From: Thecamonas trahens ATCC 50062
Lineage: Eukaryota > Apusozoa > Apusomonadida > Apusomonadidae
NCBI RefSeq assembly: GCF_000142905.1
Contig: NW_013657648.1
Location: 1 to 64,000, forward strand
Reading direction: 5' to 3'
Length of the DNA stretch: 64,000 bases
Position 1 is the stretch's first letter. Each line of letters begins with the position of its first letter. Under the pieces are notes generated by a model. It saw nothing but the letters and a program-made list of their open reading frames with translations. It was not told the DNA's origin and did no database searches. The position numbers and the translations under genes are program-made. Shown here piece after piece: positions 20,957 to 33,100 of this stretch.

Positions 20957-23900
20957 ATGAACGGGGAAGAGAGTTCCGAGTACTCGCTGGTGTCCGACGA
21001 GCCGCCGGAAGTGCTTAGTCTCTCTGCAGACCGCTCAGAGAGCCCCCATGACCTCGCCCGCCATGCCCGTGACATGACCTGGGCCGAGGCGGCTGGCTCG
21101 CAGCCACCGACCGCCTCCTCGACCTCCCGTTCTGCCAAGGGCAATAGCGAGCGGTCAGAGCCAGGTACGACCACCCAAAGCTTCACCCGTCCTGGGCATG
21201 CTCCCAGCCACCCTCATGCTGCTTTGTCGGCGCTCAACTCGGCGCTGTCGTCCGCTACCCCCTACACGGCTTCAGCAGACGCCTCCGGGTCATCCAACGT
21301 CGGCCGCCTCGCTGACCACCAGTCCTCCGGCTCGTCGACGCCTCCGCCGGTCATCACTCTGGCCGAGACCTCGCCTGCGCGGGCAGTACCGGGGAGCAAG
21401 ATGCGACGGTCTCGGAGGGGCGCCGGTGCAGATGGGCTGCTCTCTGTCCACTCGGGGGGCGCCAAGCGCAAGTTTGACCCCTGGGCGAGCGCCGCCACTC
21501 CGCCGCGGTCCCATGCCTTTGATGACGACGATGACGAGTCGTACTCGCTCTCGTCTGACCTCCTTGTCTCGCCGTATAGAGAACCGTCTCCGGCTGCGCA
21601 TTTTGCTGCTTTGCGCCCGGCTGCGCTCTCCGTCGCTGGCGGCGTCCGCGCCCCGGACTCGTCATCATCGCCGCTGAGCTACTCGGCTACCCCTAGCGTC
21701 TCCAGCCCCGCAAGCGCCAAGAGCCTCGCCGCTCCTTTCGGCGCGAGTACGACCGGCGACGAAGATGATGAGTACACTATCTCCGACTCGGGCGATCCGC
21801 TTGGCGGCGGCGTCGGCCATATCTTTGACGACGACGGTTTGGGCTCCGGCTCCGACTCGGGCTCGGGCTCGGACGTCGAGCAAAAAGCGTACGGGCACTC
21901 GTTTGGCAGCTCCAACGCCGCCTACAATGACGAGATTGCCGAGTCGTCCGGCATGCGATCGGTACGCGGGCGGGTGGCGACGCCGCACCCGCGCGACGAC
22001 GGCGCGTTCTCGTTTGACACTCGGGACACTTCGAGAGCGAGCAAGCTCCTGGAAGAGGCGCGGCATCCACGGCGCGGCGATGGTGCCCGCGACGTGCCGT
22101 CGCCGGAGGACGAGCTCGACTCGGACTCGGACGACGGCCCGCCGCTAGCGGCGTCGCCGGACGTCGACCCGGGCACACTTCTCGCGCTCATCAACGCCGA
22201 CCTCGATGCCAACACCTACCGCAACTCGCAGCCGCCGGGCACGTCGTCATCGGAAGTCATCGACGACGAGGTCGACCCGGACGGGGTCCTCCGCGAAGCG
22301 CGGCGGTCGTCGACGGCGGGCAAGCGCGTGCTGTTTGGCAACAACTTTGTGCCCAAGACCCGGTGCGGCATCCTGCGTGCGCCCCGGACCCGCGCCGCGC
22401 ACGCCGTGAGGACCTGCACCTTTAAGCAGAACGTCAAGATCGAGCTCCCGGACGAGTCGTACATCCGGCTCAACTGCCTCACTTCGACCACCGTCAAGCA
22501 AGTCATCGAGCTTGTGGCCGATCAGCTCGGTATTGTCCAGCGCGAGTACCTCGGCCTCCTCGAGTACTCGGTCCAGGGTTATGAGTGCTGGCTCAAGCCC
22601 GAGTCGTCGCTCCTGCGCCAGGTCAAGTTCGTCGTGCCATCGGTCAAGTTTATGTTCAAGCTCCACCCGCGGACTATTGACGAGCTCACCGACCCGCTCG
22701 CCATCCAGCTCCTCTACCACCAGACCCGGGCCAATCTCGTCTCGGGTCTCTACGACGCCGAACTGACAAAGTCGGTGGCGCTCGAGATGACGGCTAACGC
22801 GTTCCAGGCCACCTTTGGCGACCACGTCGAAGGCCTCCACATCCCTGGCTTCCTCACCCGCCCGGTCACGCTCTCGATGTTTCTCTCGCGCCACATCCTC
22901 CGCAAGTACCGCAATAAGGTGTGGCAAAAGCGTATCTTTGCTGTCCACCAGCTCCTCCGAGGCATGAGCAAGACCGAGGCCATGACTGCCTACCTCCGCC
23001 ACGCCGCCGAGTCGATTCCCTCGTTTAGCATGGAGTATTTTCACGTTCACAACGCCACCAACAAGGCCGCCATCACCCTCTGTATCGGGCCCGAGTTCCT
23101 GGAGGTCTTCCGCAAGTCGCGCTCGCTTGGCACCCACTCGTACCGAGACATCTTCCGTGTCGTCCTCGAGTCGTGCGGTCGCGGGACCGCCAAGCGCTAC
23201 CGTATCACCTTTAAGATCGGCATTGTTAACTCGCCGGACTTGCCAGACTCGGCCATTGCGCCGTTTATGGTGACAACCGACAACACCACCGACGCCGAGC
23301 TCATTCTCGCCCTTGTCCAGTCGTACACGCTGCTGTACAAGGCACGCGCCCGCTCGGGTGGCCGCTCGCGCACGAGCTCGCGCGCCAAGCGGACTCGCTT
23401 CTCGCGGGTCGCCTCGCACGACGCCATCGCCTCGGAGCTCGGCTCGCTTTACTCAACCGTCGGCTCGGGCCCGCCACCCGCCGACGCTCGCCCNNNNNNN
23501 NNNNNNNNNNNNNNNNNNNNNNNNNNNNNNNNNNNNNNNNNNNNNNNNNNNNNNNNNNNNNNNNNNNNNNNNNNNNNNNNNNNNNNNNNNNNNNNNNNNN
23601 NNNNNNNNNNNNNNNNNNNNNNNNNNNNNNNNNNNNNNNNNNNNNNNNNNNNNNNNNNNNNNNNNNNNNNNNNNNNNNNNNNNNNNNNNNNNNNNNNNNN
23701 NNNNNNNNNNNNNNNNNNNNNNNNNNNNNNNNNNNNNNNNNNNNNNNNNNNNNNNNNNNNNNNNNNNNNNNNNNNNNNNNNNNNNNNNNNNNNNNNNNNN
23801 NNNNNNNNNNNNNNNNNNNNNNNNNNNNNNNNNNNNNNNNNNNNNNCGTCGGGCAGGGCCGACGGCGCTCCCGGGGCCGGCGCCGGCCATCTCGGCCGGT

Positions 23901-25437
23901 CCATCGCCGAACTCACAGCATCAGTCGACTCGGGCATGCAAGGCGGGCTCAAGCCGCGCGCCATCTCGGCCGGCGCCGGCCTGCAGTCGTCCGTGCTCCT
24001 CGCAGCGTCGTCGCTCGGCGGCTCGATGGGCTCGATTCCCGAGCTCCATTCGCCGTCGGGCGGTGCCCGGAACAGCTTTGCCTTTGATGGCGGCTCCGGC
24101 TCTGGCTCCGGCTCGGACGGCTCCGACCCGGATGTGGCGGCGGCAGCGGCCGCCCGCGACGCCGTGCGGCGGATGTCGCGCCAGCGCTCGACCGATTCGA
24201 TCGGGCGCCACGGCTCGGGCCTCCCCTCGCGCTCCGGCCGCCGGCGCGCCAATTCGCACGGGATGGATCAGAGCGGACGCGTGCGAGGCCGCCGCAAGCG
24301 CTCGTCGTCGGCGCGTGAGTCGACCCACGGCGAGCTCGGTGCCCACGCCGCCGAGGCCCGGCGCGCCGAGGCCGCACAAGCTGCGCTGGCCGCCAAGGCT
24401 GCACGCGACCGCCGCCGCCGTCCCGGGCCGCCGGGCCGCGAGCTGCTCTCGCGTGACTCGCTGCAGGTCATCCAGCTCGAGGCCGCCGTCTCGGGCACGC
24501 TGCCCAATGTCCGGGTGGCTCTCGGGGACGGATCTTCGGTCCGCGCCCTCCACGCCGAGCCGGGCACCACGGCCATCGAGCTGTACAAGCAGTACCGCGA
24601 CATGCTCGACCTCGCTGACTTTGTCGAGCTCCACGTCGTTGTGGCGGCTGCCTCGCTGCCAACCCTTGCCGGCCTCGTTGTCTCGCCGGACAAGCAATGG
24701 GTGTGGGTCGAGCCGGCCGAGCCGCTCCTCCCGCAAGTCCTTGCTGCCGATGAGACGTCACGGCGGCAGGTCCAGCTTGTTGTCCGCATCCGCTCCTTCC
24801 TTGGCTTTAACGCCCTCGAGCTCTCCGACTACGAGACGATCCACGCCGCGTACCTGCACGTCCGTGGCCAGCTCCTCCACGGCGAATTCGATGCCGAGCT
24901 CGACATGCCCATCATGATCCGGCTTGCAGCACTCCAAGTCCAGGCCCGGCGCGGAAACTGGGACGAGTCAGACGAGGTGGTCGTCGACGTCTCCACCGTT
25001 GCCCCGCCCGCACTCGCGCCCAAGCTCGCCGCCGCAGACGTCGTCCTCATGTACCAGTCGCTTGCCGCGCGGCCGAGCATCGAGGCTGAGCGTGCCTTTC
25101 TCGACATCACCTCGACGCTCTCCAATTTTGGCGCCTTTGTCTTTCCGGTCGACGTCGCCCACGCCGGAAAGGCACTGGATCTTGTCGTCTCGGCCGACGG
25201 CCTCGCCTTCCACCCCGCGGAGGCCTCACTGCCGACCCGGTCTGCGTCTACGACCTTGCTGACCTTGTCTCATGGGCTGCCACTGACGCCACTCGCTTTG
25301 GTGTCGAAGTCGAGCTCCTTGCCCCCGACGCCCACGGCCTCGCCGGCCCTGACCGCAAGGTCGTCGTCATGGGCCTTGCCACCGCGTATGAGGCTGCGGA
25401 TCTGCTCTCGTGTTTGTTTGCGCATGATGCGTACTAA
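20957..25437 (+). CDS. Large protein with two FERM domains
   Basis: This encodes about 1,493 residues. The first 480 are Ser/Asp-rich and look disordered. A first FERM domain follows at about 485-800: ubiquitin-like lobe VKIELPDESYIRLNC, acyl-CoA-binding-like lobe with QLLYHQTRANLVSGLYDAEL, and a PH-like lobe containing FRVVLESCGRGTAKRYR. Basic, Ser-rich linker sequence, interrupted by the N gap, leads to a second FERM-like unit at about 1165-1490 (YLHVRGQLLHGEFDAEL, then IRLAALQVQARRGNW). The natural C-terminus (DPVCVYDLADLVSWA... LLSCLFAHDAY) is in another frame: one base seems missing between 25223 and 25234, and the true stop is TAA 25435-25437. FERM proteins link membrane lipids or receptors to actin. 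No kinase, PTP or talin rod was seen. Confidence 0.82.
23494..23846. other. Assembly gap (353 N)
   Basis: The run of N falls inside the linker between the two FERM domains. As written, its length keeps both flanks in the same reading frame, but the true size and sequence (up to about 118 residues of protein) are unknown. Confidence 0.98.
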
Positions 25438-25455
25438 AACCCATGATGGATGACT

Positions 25456-25906
25456 CTACTCAAAGTGGTGCTCCCAAAAGCCGACCATGTTGAAGCCGAG
25501 ATAGACGACGAGGGCCAGCAGCAGCCACAGCATCGCCTTGGCGTCGTCGGTCCGGTGCATGGCCCACGACGGATCCTTGTCCAGAATCGCCACCTTTTTG
25601 TGGCATGTCAATGACCACTCGTTCGGATACAGATAATCCCCGGCCCAGGCCTCGCTACCCGTGCACTCGACCTGCACGTCCGTGTATCCGTGTGTCCCCC
25701 CCGTCCATGTGTCCGTCCGTCCGTCCGTCCGCCCGTCCCGCGCCCACACCGCCAGCACCGCCAGCACCGCCACACCCATACACACACACACACACACAGC
25801 CATGAGTCCACCACCCACACACCAACGTGCCTAACACGTGCTTCATCCGCATAACCCCCTGCTGCACACGTACTGCGTTGCCTGCGGCGTCGCGCGGCGA
25901 GAACAT
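25456..25906 (-). CDS. Putative 82-residue single-pass membrane protein (two exons)
   Basis: Exon 2 (25671-25456) encodes YPNEWSLTCHKK, a charged stretch, and one strong transmembrane segment (AMLWLLLALVVYLGFNMVGF) before a short tail ending EHHFE. A 5' exon at 25906-25874 (MFSPRDAAGNA) ends at a GTACGT donor, and a GTGCAG acceptor joins it in phase. The intron holds CA and CCGT microsatellites. The family is not recognised; its size and C-terminal anchor suggest a small ER or mitochondrial membrane subunit. Exon 2 is moderately secure, exon 1 inferred. Its stop is 19 bp from that of the convergent FERM gene. Confidence 0.45.
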
Positions 25907-26428
25907 GACCAGGTCGGGCCGACGGGAGGGAGGGCGAGAGACGGGTAGATGGGCGCGTTCTGCTCTCAATCGACTTCCTCGTCACTCTACATCTCCTCCA
26001 CCTCGAGCATCACCGATAACTTGTTCCCCCTCGATCTGCTCCAATTTCTCTGATGGCCTCTCGACACAAGCACATACGCACACATACTGCCAGGCTCCTT
26101 GTCATGGCCGTGTGTGGGTGAATGACGTTGCTTGTGTTTGCCCGCACTCTCATGTGGTAACTCATCTGTTTCTTGATCACAACAAGCAAAAAAGCAGTCA
26201 TCATTTTTTGCCTCTTCTTCGCCGCCATCGCGTTGGAAGACTCCATCCCGCCCTGCACACACTCCCTCTCTGCCATCCCGTGCGTCCAATGAGGGGATAG
26301 TTGCTCCGTTGTGTGGAAAAAAGAGAGCGAGTTCATTTGCCCACATCGCTTGCTGGAAATCACGAGCTGATGGCAAGGTGATGATGGCAGACTGGTGCAG
26401 CGCGACGGCGACGCGCAACGGCAGATGC
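25907..26428. other. Intergenic region without a recognised gene
   Basis: About 520 bp separate two minus-strand genes. Open frames here lack domains and overlap each other. It presumably contains the promoter of the 82-residue protein and the 3' UTR of the ACBP gene. Confidence 0.4.
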
Positions 26429-26981
26429 TTAGGCACGCATAGCCTCGACCTTGTCGATGTAGGCCTGCATGGCGTCGTCCTTGGACATGCCCTTGTTCTT
26501 GTTCCACGCCGACCACTTGTAGCCCTTGGCCGAGTACGCCTGGAGCATGCCAGGCTTGTCCTTGGGGTCAGCGTCGCCGACAGTAGCCTGCTTGAACAGC
26601 CCGTACAGCACGAGCTTGTCGTCGTCCGAGGCCTCCACAGCCGGGCCATTGCGGACCTCCTCCACCACGGCGTTAAAGCGAGTCTGCCCACCGCCGTCGT
26701 CCACCGCAGCCACGTAGTCACCGACACGTCGCCGCCCCACATGACCCATACCCCAGCCATACCCCAGCCATGCCCCAGCCATACCCCAGTCATACCCCAG
26801 TCATACCCCAGTCATGCCCCAGTCATGCCCAAATCCCCATGAGTCCATGCCCTCCCTCCACCCTTCTCTCCCCTCCCCTCCCTTCCCTTCCCCCCTTCCC
26901 CTCCCCCTCCCCCTCCCCCTCCCCCTCCCCTCCCCTCCCCTCCCCTTCGCCCCCCTTCCATACCGCAAGATCAGCAGCCAT
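26429..26981 (-). CDS. Acyl-CoA-binding protein (two exons)
   Basis: Exon 1 is 26981-26964 (MAADLA) and exon 2 is 26683-26429. The join is in phase (donor GTATGG, acceptor GGGCAG) and gives a 90-residue protein of typical ACBP length. Family motifs are clear: TRFNAVVEEV, LVLYGLFKQATVGD, PGML, KWSAWNKNKGMSKDDAM and AYIDKVEAMRA. The helices hold the conserved Tyr, Lys and Trp that contact the CoA and acyl chain. It buffers and delivers long-chain acyl-CoA in the cytosol, and could feed the acyl-CoA reductase and acyltransferase fusion encoded about 10 kb away. The 280-bp intron is almost entirely low-complexity repeat. Confidence 0.9.
26735..26950. repeat. Tandem CATACCCCAG-type and CTCCCC repeats in the ACBP intron
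   Basis: Roughly eight imperfect 10-15 bp units (CATACCCCAGTCAT, CATGCCCCAG) at about 26740-26830 are followed by a (CCCCTC)n tract to about 26950. The whole block is inside the ACBP intron. Confidence 0.8.
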
Positions 26982-27053
26982 GTTGTTTGTTGTTTGTTGT
27001 GTTGTTTGGTAGTCAAGTGGACGAAGAAGGGTGAAGGTGCTCATAGTCGCCGC

Positions 27054-28710
27054 TCACCAGTCGTCGTCATCGTCGTCGTCGTCCCAGTCGTCGTCGCTCG
27101 ACGAGCCGCCGTTGTTGGCCACGGCGCCACGCCGGCCCTCGAGAGCCTTGGCCAGCGCCGCCGCCATCGGGTTCGACGGCTCTGCCGCCACGGGCTTCTG
27201 CTCGAGCGCAGACCGGTCGACCTTTTTGAGGCCACCCACTCCGCCGTGGCCCTGGATGGCGTCGAGAAGGCCTCCGCGCCCGCCGCCGCTCGACGGCGGC
27301 GGCCGCGGCCGGTCCTCGGCCTTCTTCAGACCGCCCACGCCCGAGTGGCCCTGGATGGCACCGAGGAGGCCACCGCGGCCACCTCCGCCACCTCCGCCAC
27401 CGCGGCCTCCACCACCACCTCCAGCCGGTGGCGGCGGCGGTGGCGGTGGCGGGCCACCTCCCGATGGCGGCGGCGGCGGCGGCGGCGGCGCTCCACCTCC
27501 TGATGGCGGCGGCGGCGGCGGCGGGCCTCCCCCGCGCGCAACCGGCGGCGGTGGCGGCGGGCCTCCACGGGACGACGGCGGCGGCGGTGGCGGCGGACCG
27601 CCACGGGACGACGGTGGCGGCGGCGGCGGCGCGGCCCCACGCGAGGTTGGCGGCGGCGGCGGCGGTGCAGGACCGCGCGATCGCGACGGCGGCGGGGCTG
27701 GCGGCGCGCCTCGGCCTCCTCCTCGCGATGGTGGCGGGGCTGGCGGCGCGCCGCGCGACCGCGGCGCAGGCGGAGGCGGAGCCGCTGGCCCGTTCGACTC
27801 GGGCAGCTGGTTGTTCTTCATAAAGTCCATGCAGATCTTGGCCGTCTCCTCGTCGGCAAGGTCAGCCTCGGTAACGCCGGCCTCGGCAAAGACCTGTGCC
27901 CACTCGGGCGGGAGGTTCGAGGTTGAAAAGCCCTCGGTTGACGAGTACCCAATGTGCGAGATGTGCCGAAAGTCCTTTGGCGCCGAAATCTCCAGCCGCG
28001 GGCCCTCGTCCTTGGACGAGCCGAACCAACCCTTCTTCTTCTTCTTCTTCTTCTTCTTGGTCGGCAGTGTCGCGTTCGCCGTCGTCGAGTAGCCGACCGG
28101 CTTGGCCGTCTTGGACGTGCCCACCAGCGGCGCCGCTGCGTTCGTCTGCTTCAGCAGCTTGCCGCACTCGATCGGGTGCGCGCACGAGAGCATGTACATC
28201 CGCTTGTCGCCCTCAAACGTCAGAAAGTGGTCGCCGGCCTGCGTCAGCTTAAACGACTGGTACAGCTCGATCTGGAACAGCAGCTGCGCCGTCCGGTCCA
28301 GCGTGTACATTCGGAGATAGTGCCGCGGGTTGCCGCGGTCCTTCACCAGGCACACCGCGCCCATCCGGCCCGTCGTCACCCACGCGCTCCCTCGCTCATC
28401 AGACTGGTACAGTCGCGCCACAGTCGCATACGTGATCTTGTTCGGCCGCACAGCTTGCTCTGTACCCCACTGCGTGAGTTCCCTCCCCCCTTCCCTCCAC
28501 CACCACCAGCACCGCCCGTCCGCTGATCGATCACTCGCCGATCGATCACACCCGATTTCGCCATTCCCAGGAAAAAGGCATAGCCACCTGCTGGAAGCCG
28601 TGTTCCTCACGTCCCCTCCCCTCCTCCGCCCCCCACCCCCCCTCCTCGTCAACCTTCAACAGCCATGACGTACTCAGTGCGCTCTTCTCTTGGTCATTAA
28701 TAAGCCCCAT
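27054..28710 (-). CDS. WASP-family Arp2/3 activator
   Basis: Exon 2 (28469-27054, 471 residues) carries the full WASP layout. It has a WH1/EVH1 domain (ITYATVARLYQ, GAVCLVKDRGNPRHYLRMY, FTFAGD-like FLTFEGDKRMY), a poly-lysine basic region and a CRIB/GBD motif (ISAPKDFRHISHIGY). A long proline-rich run follows, then two WH2 motifs (GGLLGAIQGHSGVGGLKK, GGLLDAIQGHGGVGGLKK), a central helix and an acidic tail ending DDW. Cdc42/Rac binding at CRIB would release the VCA tail to activate Arp2/3 and branched actin. The acceptor before exon 2 is ACGCAG. A likely 5' exon begins at ATG 28710 (MGLINDQEKSAL), matching the start of WH1, but its donor is unresolved: GTACGT at about 28674 is out of phase, AAG|GTTGAC is in phase. 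The architecture is certain; the 5' join is not. Confidence 0.9.
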
Positions 28711-28804
28711 GGCGGCTTCGTGGTCGAGGCAAGTGGGTGGGTATGGGTGTGCTTGTGGCTCGCTCTCTGTCGACGCTCCATGTTTGGCGGAACTCAATGA
28801 CCAT

Positions 28805-29920
28805 TCATTGAGTAAAGTCGAACGATGCCCACAGCGCCAGTGCATCGCTTGGCGACTTCATCAGCTCGACCACGCGATCGACGTAGCGGATTTTGCCACG
28901 ACGCTCATAGGTGCGGCCGACAGGCGGGAAGAGCTTGGCGGTCGAGTGCGGGGTTGTCCGATTGAGCTCGAGCGCCTGCTGTGACCGCTGGCGGACCGCG
29001 TCGCGCCCGCCGTCGCGCTCGTCGTAGACCGAGAGCGGAAAGAAGCAGACGTAGATGACAAAGCGCCAGTCGCGGAGAGGATCGGCGTCGGGGATGGCTG
29101 AGCCGGCGATGGCGGCCGGCGGTGGCGGGTTGGCCACGTAGCCAGTCGACGAGTGGATCGTCGACGAGAACCAGAGGACGAGCGAGCCCTCGGGAGCGTA
29201 GATCGGAACCTGCCACGCCACCTCGCCAAACTGCTCGGTCATCGCAGCCTGGAGGCTCTCGATCTTGGCCTTGTTGAGCTTGTGCCAGCCGCCGCGTGCG
29301 GTCTTGCGGTCTGTCTCGGTCATCAGTCGCTCGCACGTCCACTCCCACATCTTGTGCGACTTGGGCGTGGCGCGGAGGACGGCCTGCGACCCATTGAGCA
29401 CCATCTGGCCCTGGATCGAACCGTCGCTCTCCATCCCATACATGGCGTCGGTGTGCGGCCAGTCGCGCGGCGGTTTGGCCGGAAGCGCGGCAGCTGCCAG
29501 CGGCGGCGTCACGTTGATGCCATCGTTGGAGCAGAGTAGCTCGATGTCGCCGTGCCCGAGCTCTTTGTGGATAGCCTGCCACAGAGCCGCCAGCCGGGGA
29601 TCGGTCCGCACCTCACGCACCGGCGGTGCACCACTCATCAAGCACTGGAACATCCCGCGCCGCGACTGGACTGGCAGTCGCTCATCACGCCACGTCTCCC
29701 ACGGCCGCCGCGCTTCGAATCCGGTTCCAAGGGCTTCGAACGATTCCAGCACGTTCGTCCGCAGCCGGCCGCACTGCGCCGCATCGTACACCCCGGTGAT
29801 CACCACCACGCCTTCCTCACTCAGCGCCGCCGCTGCTGCTCCAGCCGTTTCTTCGGGAGTGGCAAAGGCCACACGAGGCGCTGCATACGATCCACTGGCA
29901 CTCTCCTTGGTCGCCGCCAT
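28805..29920 (-). CDS. Phytanoyl-CoA dioxygenase-like 2-oxoglutarate/Fe(II) oxygenase
   Basis: This encodes 371 residues from ATG 29920 (MAATKESASGS). Family features are a GVVVITGVYDA start of the fold, the iron ligands HTD in WPHTDAMYG, QGQMVLNGSQAVLRATPKSHK, and a later HSSTGYV providing the distal His, with a basic residue further on for 2-oxoglutarate. PhyH-type enzymes hydroxylate small molecules or acyl-CoAs. This one lacks an obvious C-terminal SKL or N-terminal PTS2, so a peroxisomal phytanate role cannot be assumed and the substrate is unknown. The frame is open upstream to a GTG at 30073, not used because the family fold begins after the ATG. Confidence 0.8.
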   Translation of the reverse strand: MAATKESASGSYAAPRVAFATPEETAGAAAAALSEEGVVVITGVYDAAQCGRLRTNVLESFEALGTGFEARRPWETWRDERLPVQSRRGMFQCLMSGAPPVREVRTDPRLAALWQAIHKELGHGDIELLCSNDGINVTPPLAAAALPAKPPRDWPHTDAMYGMESDGSIQGQMVLNGSQAVLRATPKSHKMWEWTCERLMTETDRKTARGGWHKLNKAKIESLQAAMTEQFGEVAWQVPIYAPEGSLVLWFSSTIHSSTGYVANPPPPAAIAGSAIPDADPLRDWRFVIYVCFFPLSVYDERDGGRDAVRQRSQQALELNRTTPHSTAKLFPPVGRTYERRGKIRYVDRVVELMKSPSDALALWASFDFTQ

Positions 29921-30172
29921 GATGATTCTTGCTTGCAACTGCTCTCCGGAATGCGAAAAGAAGTATGGTGTCGCCGTGCCACAGGCGCCAACAGAAGCCC
30001 AAACAGCGTGCTCTTTAATACGAGCTTTTGTGGCGGAATCATCGAAAGCGTTCTGTTCTCGAGCCACTGACACGGCTGGATGATGTGCACCGTGGAGTTC
30101 ATTTTGAGGCGCGCAAACACGGGCGCGACCGTGTGCCCGAACGACTGTGCAGGTAAAGGGGGTAGGGGAGAG

Positions 30173-33100
30173 TTACTTCACATCCGACTTGGAGCAGCCT
30201 CGCGGCTCGCGGAGGAGCGAGAGCTGGTACAAGTCGTTCTCAGACACACCCGGGGTCGGGTGGACAAGGGTACGGTAAACCATGGGGATGCGCGGAAAGT
30301 CCCAGCCAGTCTGCTGGTAGAGCTGGATCTTGGCAATCTGGTCAAAGACGAGGCGGCGCTTGCCAAAGTTGATGAGGCCGTTGACGGTGTTCTCGTTGCC
30401 GTCGTTGATAAAGGTCAGGTCCTGCATGTACACGCCGACGTACGGGATGCACGGCGGCTGGGCCGAAGCGATGCGGGCGCGGAGCGACTTGTACGACGAC
30501 TCTGCTGAGCAGATGGCCTCGAGCTCCTCGAGCATGCGTGTGGCCTTCTTGGAGAGGCCTGCGCGGGTGTACTTGAGGCGGAGCATGGCAGCTGTGTTGA
30601 GGCCACACACAAGGGCCATGAGCGAGTTAAAGTTGTTGAGCTCTGCAAGCTCCTTGCCGACGCGGATGATCTTCTCCATGCGCTTGACCCGCTTCTTGAG
30701 CGTGTCCTGCGAGACGATGGAGAGGATGGCCCAGTTGGAGATGTTGTTGAAGTGCTCGATAAAGGCCATGAGCCGCGGGCAGAGGTGGTGGTACTTTTCG
30801 CGCTCCCAGCCCTGCGAAATAAACTCGCGCGGCTTGATGACCTTGTACATGGAAAAGTCGATGAGACACATCTGCTGTGCGATTTCGACCTCATCGTAGG
30901 ACCAGAGCGACTTTTTGCCCTTCTTGGAGCTGCTTGCGGCGGCCGACGCTGCAATGGATGCGAGCGCAATCATGTCGTCCTCCTTGGCGGCGGCGGCGGC
31001 TTCGACCTGCTGGATGGTTTTGGCGTAGAGCGACGCCGCGAGCGGGCCCCACCCGTCCTCGACGAGCGTCGAAGTGATGAACGAGGTGACAAACTCCTTG
31101 AGCGAGTCGGAAAAGTCTTCGTAGCTGGTGGGGAACCAAGAGCGGAAGACGTTGATGATCCGGAGCGTCACCGTCGACCGGAGCTTGCGGTAGTCGGCGA
31201 GCGAGAGGCCGACCGGCCGTGGAACGTAGTACCGCTCGAGCAGCTTGGTCACGAGCATTTCCGAGGTGGTGAACGACTCGTAGGTCATGAGGAAGGTCTT
31301 CTGGAACTCCATCGAATGGTTGGAAAAGTGCGTCAGCCGCTCGACGAGCTTGTTGAGCGATGCGAGCTCGATGCCGGCCGAGTCGAGGTCGGTGCCCGGC
31401 GGCGTGCCCTCGATGGGCACCAGGTTTTCTGGGCACGGCGGGAGCGAGTCCCAGATGTTGACTGCCTCGCCCTCCTCCTCGGGCGGAGGCGGGATCTGGT
31501 CCTCGGGTAAGCGGCGGAGCATGGCCCACGACGAGTACGGGACCTGCGCCTGCAGCAGCGACTCCTCGTACGGGATGGTCTTGAGGCTTCCTGAGACGTC
31601 GCCTTTGGCAAGCTCATAGTGGTACGGAAAGCGGAGGCCAAACTGGCGGCAAATGATGGGAATGATCTTGACGACCTTGTGCGAAAAGTCGACTTCAAAG
31701 TCGTGGTCAAGCCGGCCGAGCGACGGGTCGTCAAAGTAGACCTTGATCGGCTGCTTGATCCGCCGGTAGAGGAGCTTGTACTCGCACTTGCGGACTTGCG
31801 AGCCGAGTTCAAGCCCGCCAAGCTTCCAGCTCGGGTTGAGCGGCGTGTTCGGCGCCGCCTTGTTAAAGTACGGCAGCGGCAGGAAGAGGCCAAAGAGGTG
31901 GGTAGCAAACTTGTGCGGGTCATTCCCGCGCTTGCCCTGCCAGTCGGCCGGCGGCATTGGCGGCGGCGGCGGCGGGTTGGCCGGCGGCGGCGGCGGGACG
32001 TAGCGCGACGGCGTCGCCGCGTCGGCCACCGGCGCGGGGTCCTCGGCGAGCGCAAGCGAGGTGTCATCGATGGTGACGACGCGGACCGGGAGCGAAGCCG
32101 ACGCGAGCGCGGGCCGACCACCGGACTTGCTCAGCGCGTCGAGCACGTCCTGCACAGACGTGTCGTCGGACCAGCGGTACGTCGCGACCTGCCCGGTCGA
32201 AAATGTGACAGTGTACGGCCGCAGCCGGCGCTGGAACGACAGCTCCTTGGTCTTGGATAGGACCGGCGCGTAGTCCACGAGCGAGGATCCGTTGTGCAAG
32301 AACATGCCCGACGACTTGTCCTTGGACGGGTACATGACGAGGCCGTACTCACGGACGTGCTTGACGAGGAACTTCTTGTTGATCAGCCGGAGCGTCTCGG
32401 CTACCGTCTTGTCCAGCGCAAGCTTCATCCGCGCCGACATGTTGACGCTCTCGCCGGCGAGGATGAGGTTCGAGTCGACCGCAGCCGACGTGTCGTCCGC
32501 CGTCGCCTCAAAGGTGATCTTGACGTTGACCGTCTTGGACTTGGTCTTGGTCACCGCCGGCCGCGCCTTGAGTTCAAGGTACTCCTCCACGCCGAGCTCG
32601 TACGAGGCGATCGTCTCCGTCGGCGAGAGCCAGAGGTGTTCTGCCGGGAGGAAGAGCTCGAGGCCGTCGACCGAGATCGACCGCGCCGCGAGCTGCGTCG
32701 ACAGCAGCGAGAGCACGTCCTGCACCGTCGTCAGCGCGTCGTACTGGATGTAGACCGCGAACGGATCCGCGACCTGGATGACAATGCCGACCTTGGACGT
32801 CGACGACCGGAGCCGGAGCTCGAGCACGGTGCCGTTGGCAACCGCGTGCATGATGAAGATGTCATTCATCGGCAGCTCCTTGACAATGCCGGCCTCCATC
32901 CGCATGTAGACGCCGAGCAGCTCAGCCTCCTCGGGCGGAATGCCAAACGCTTCGACAAAGGCCGGGAACTCTTCCACCACCGTCGCGTACGGCGAGATTT
33001 GCAGCTGGACCTGCTGCTCGGTTTCGCGGCGCCGCTGATACGTGACCGTCACCGTGGGAGGGGCCTCGGCCTCCGAGGTGGTGTTGATCTTGGCGGCGGC

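Noticed and set aside
22247..23419. 390-codon minus-strand open frame across the first FERM domain
   Set aside because: The plus strand encodes a clear FERM domain; this translation is charged and featureless.
27326..27823. Arg-rich and Ala-rich frames across the WASP proline region
   Set aside because: They are alternative frames of poly-proline codons; WH1, CRIB, WH2 and acidic motifs fix the true frame.
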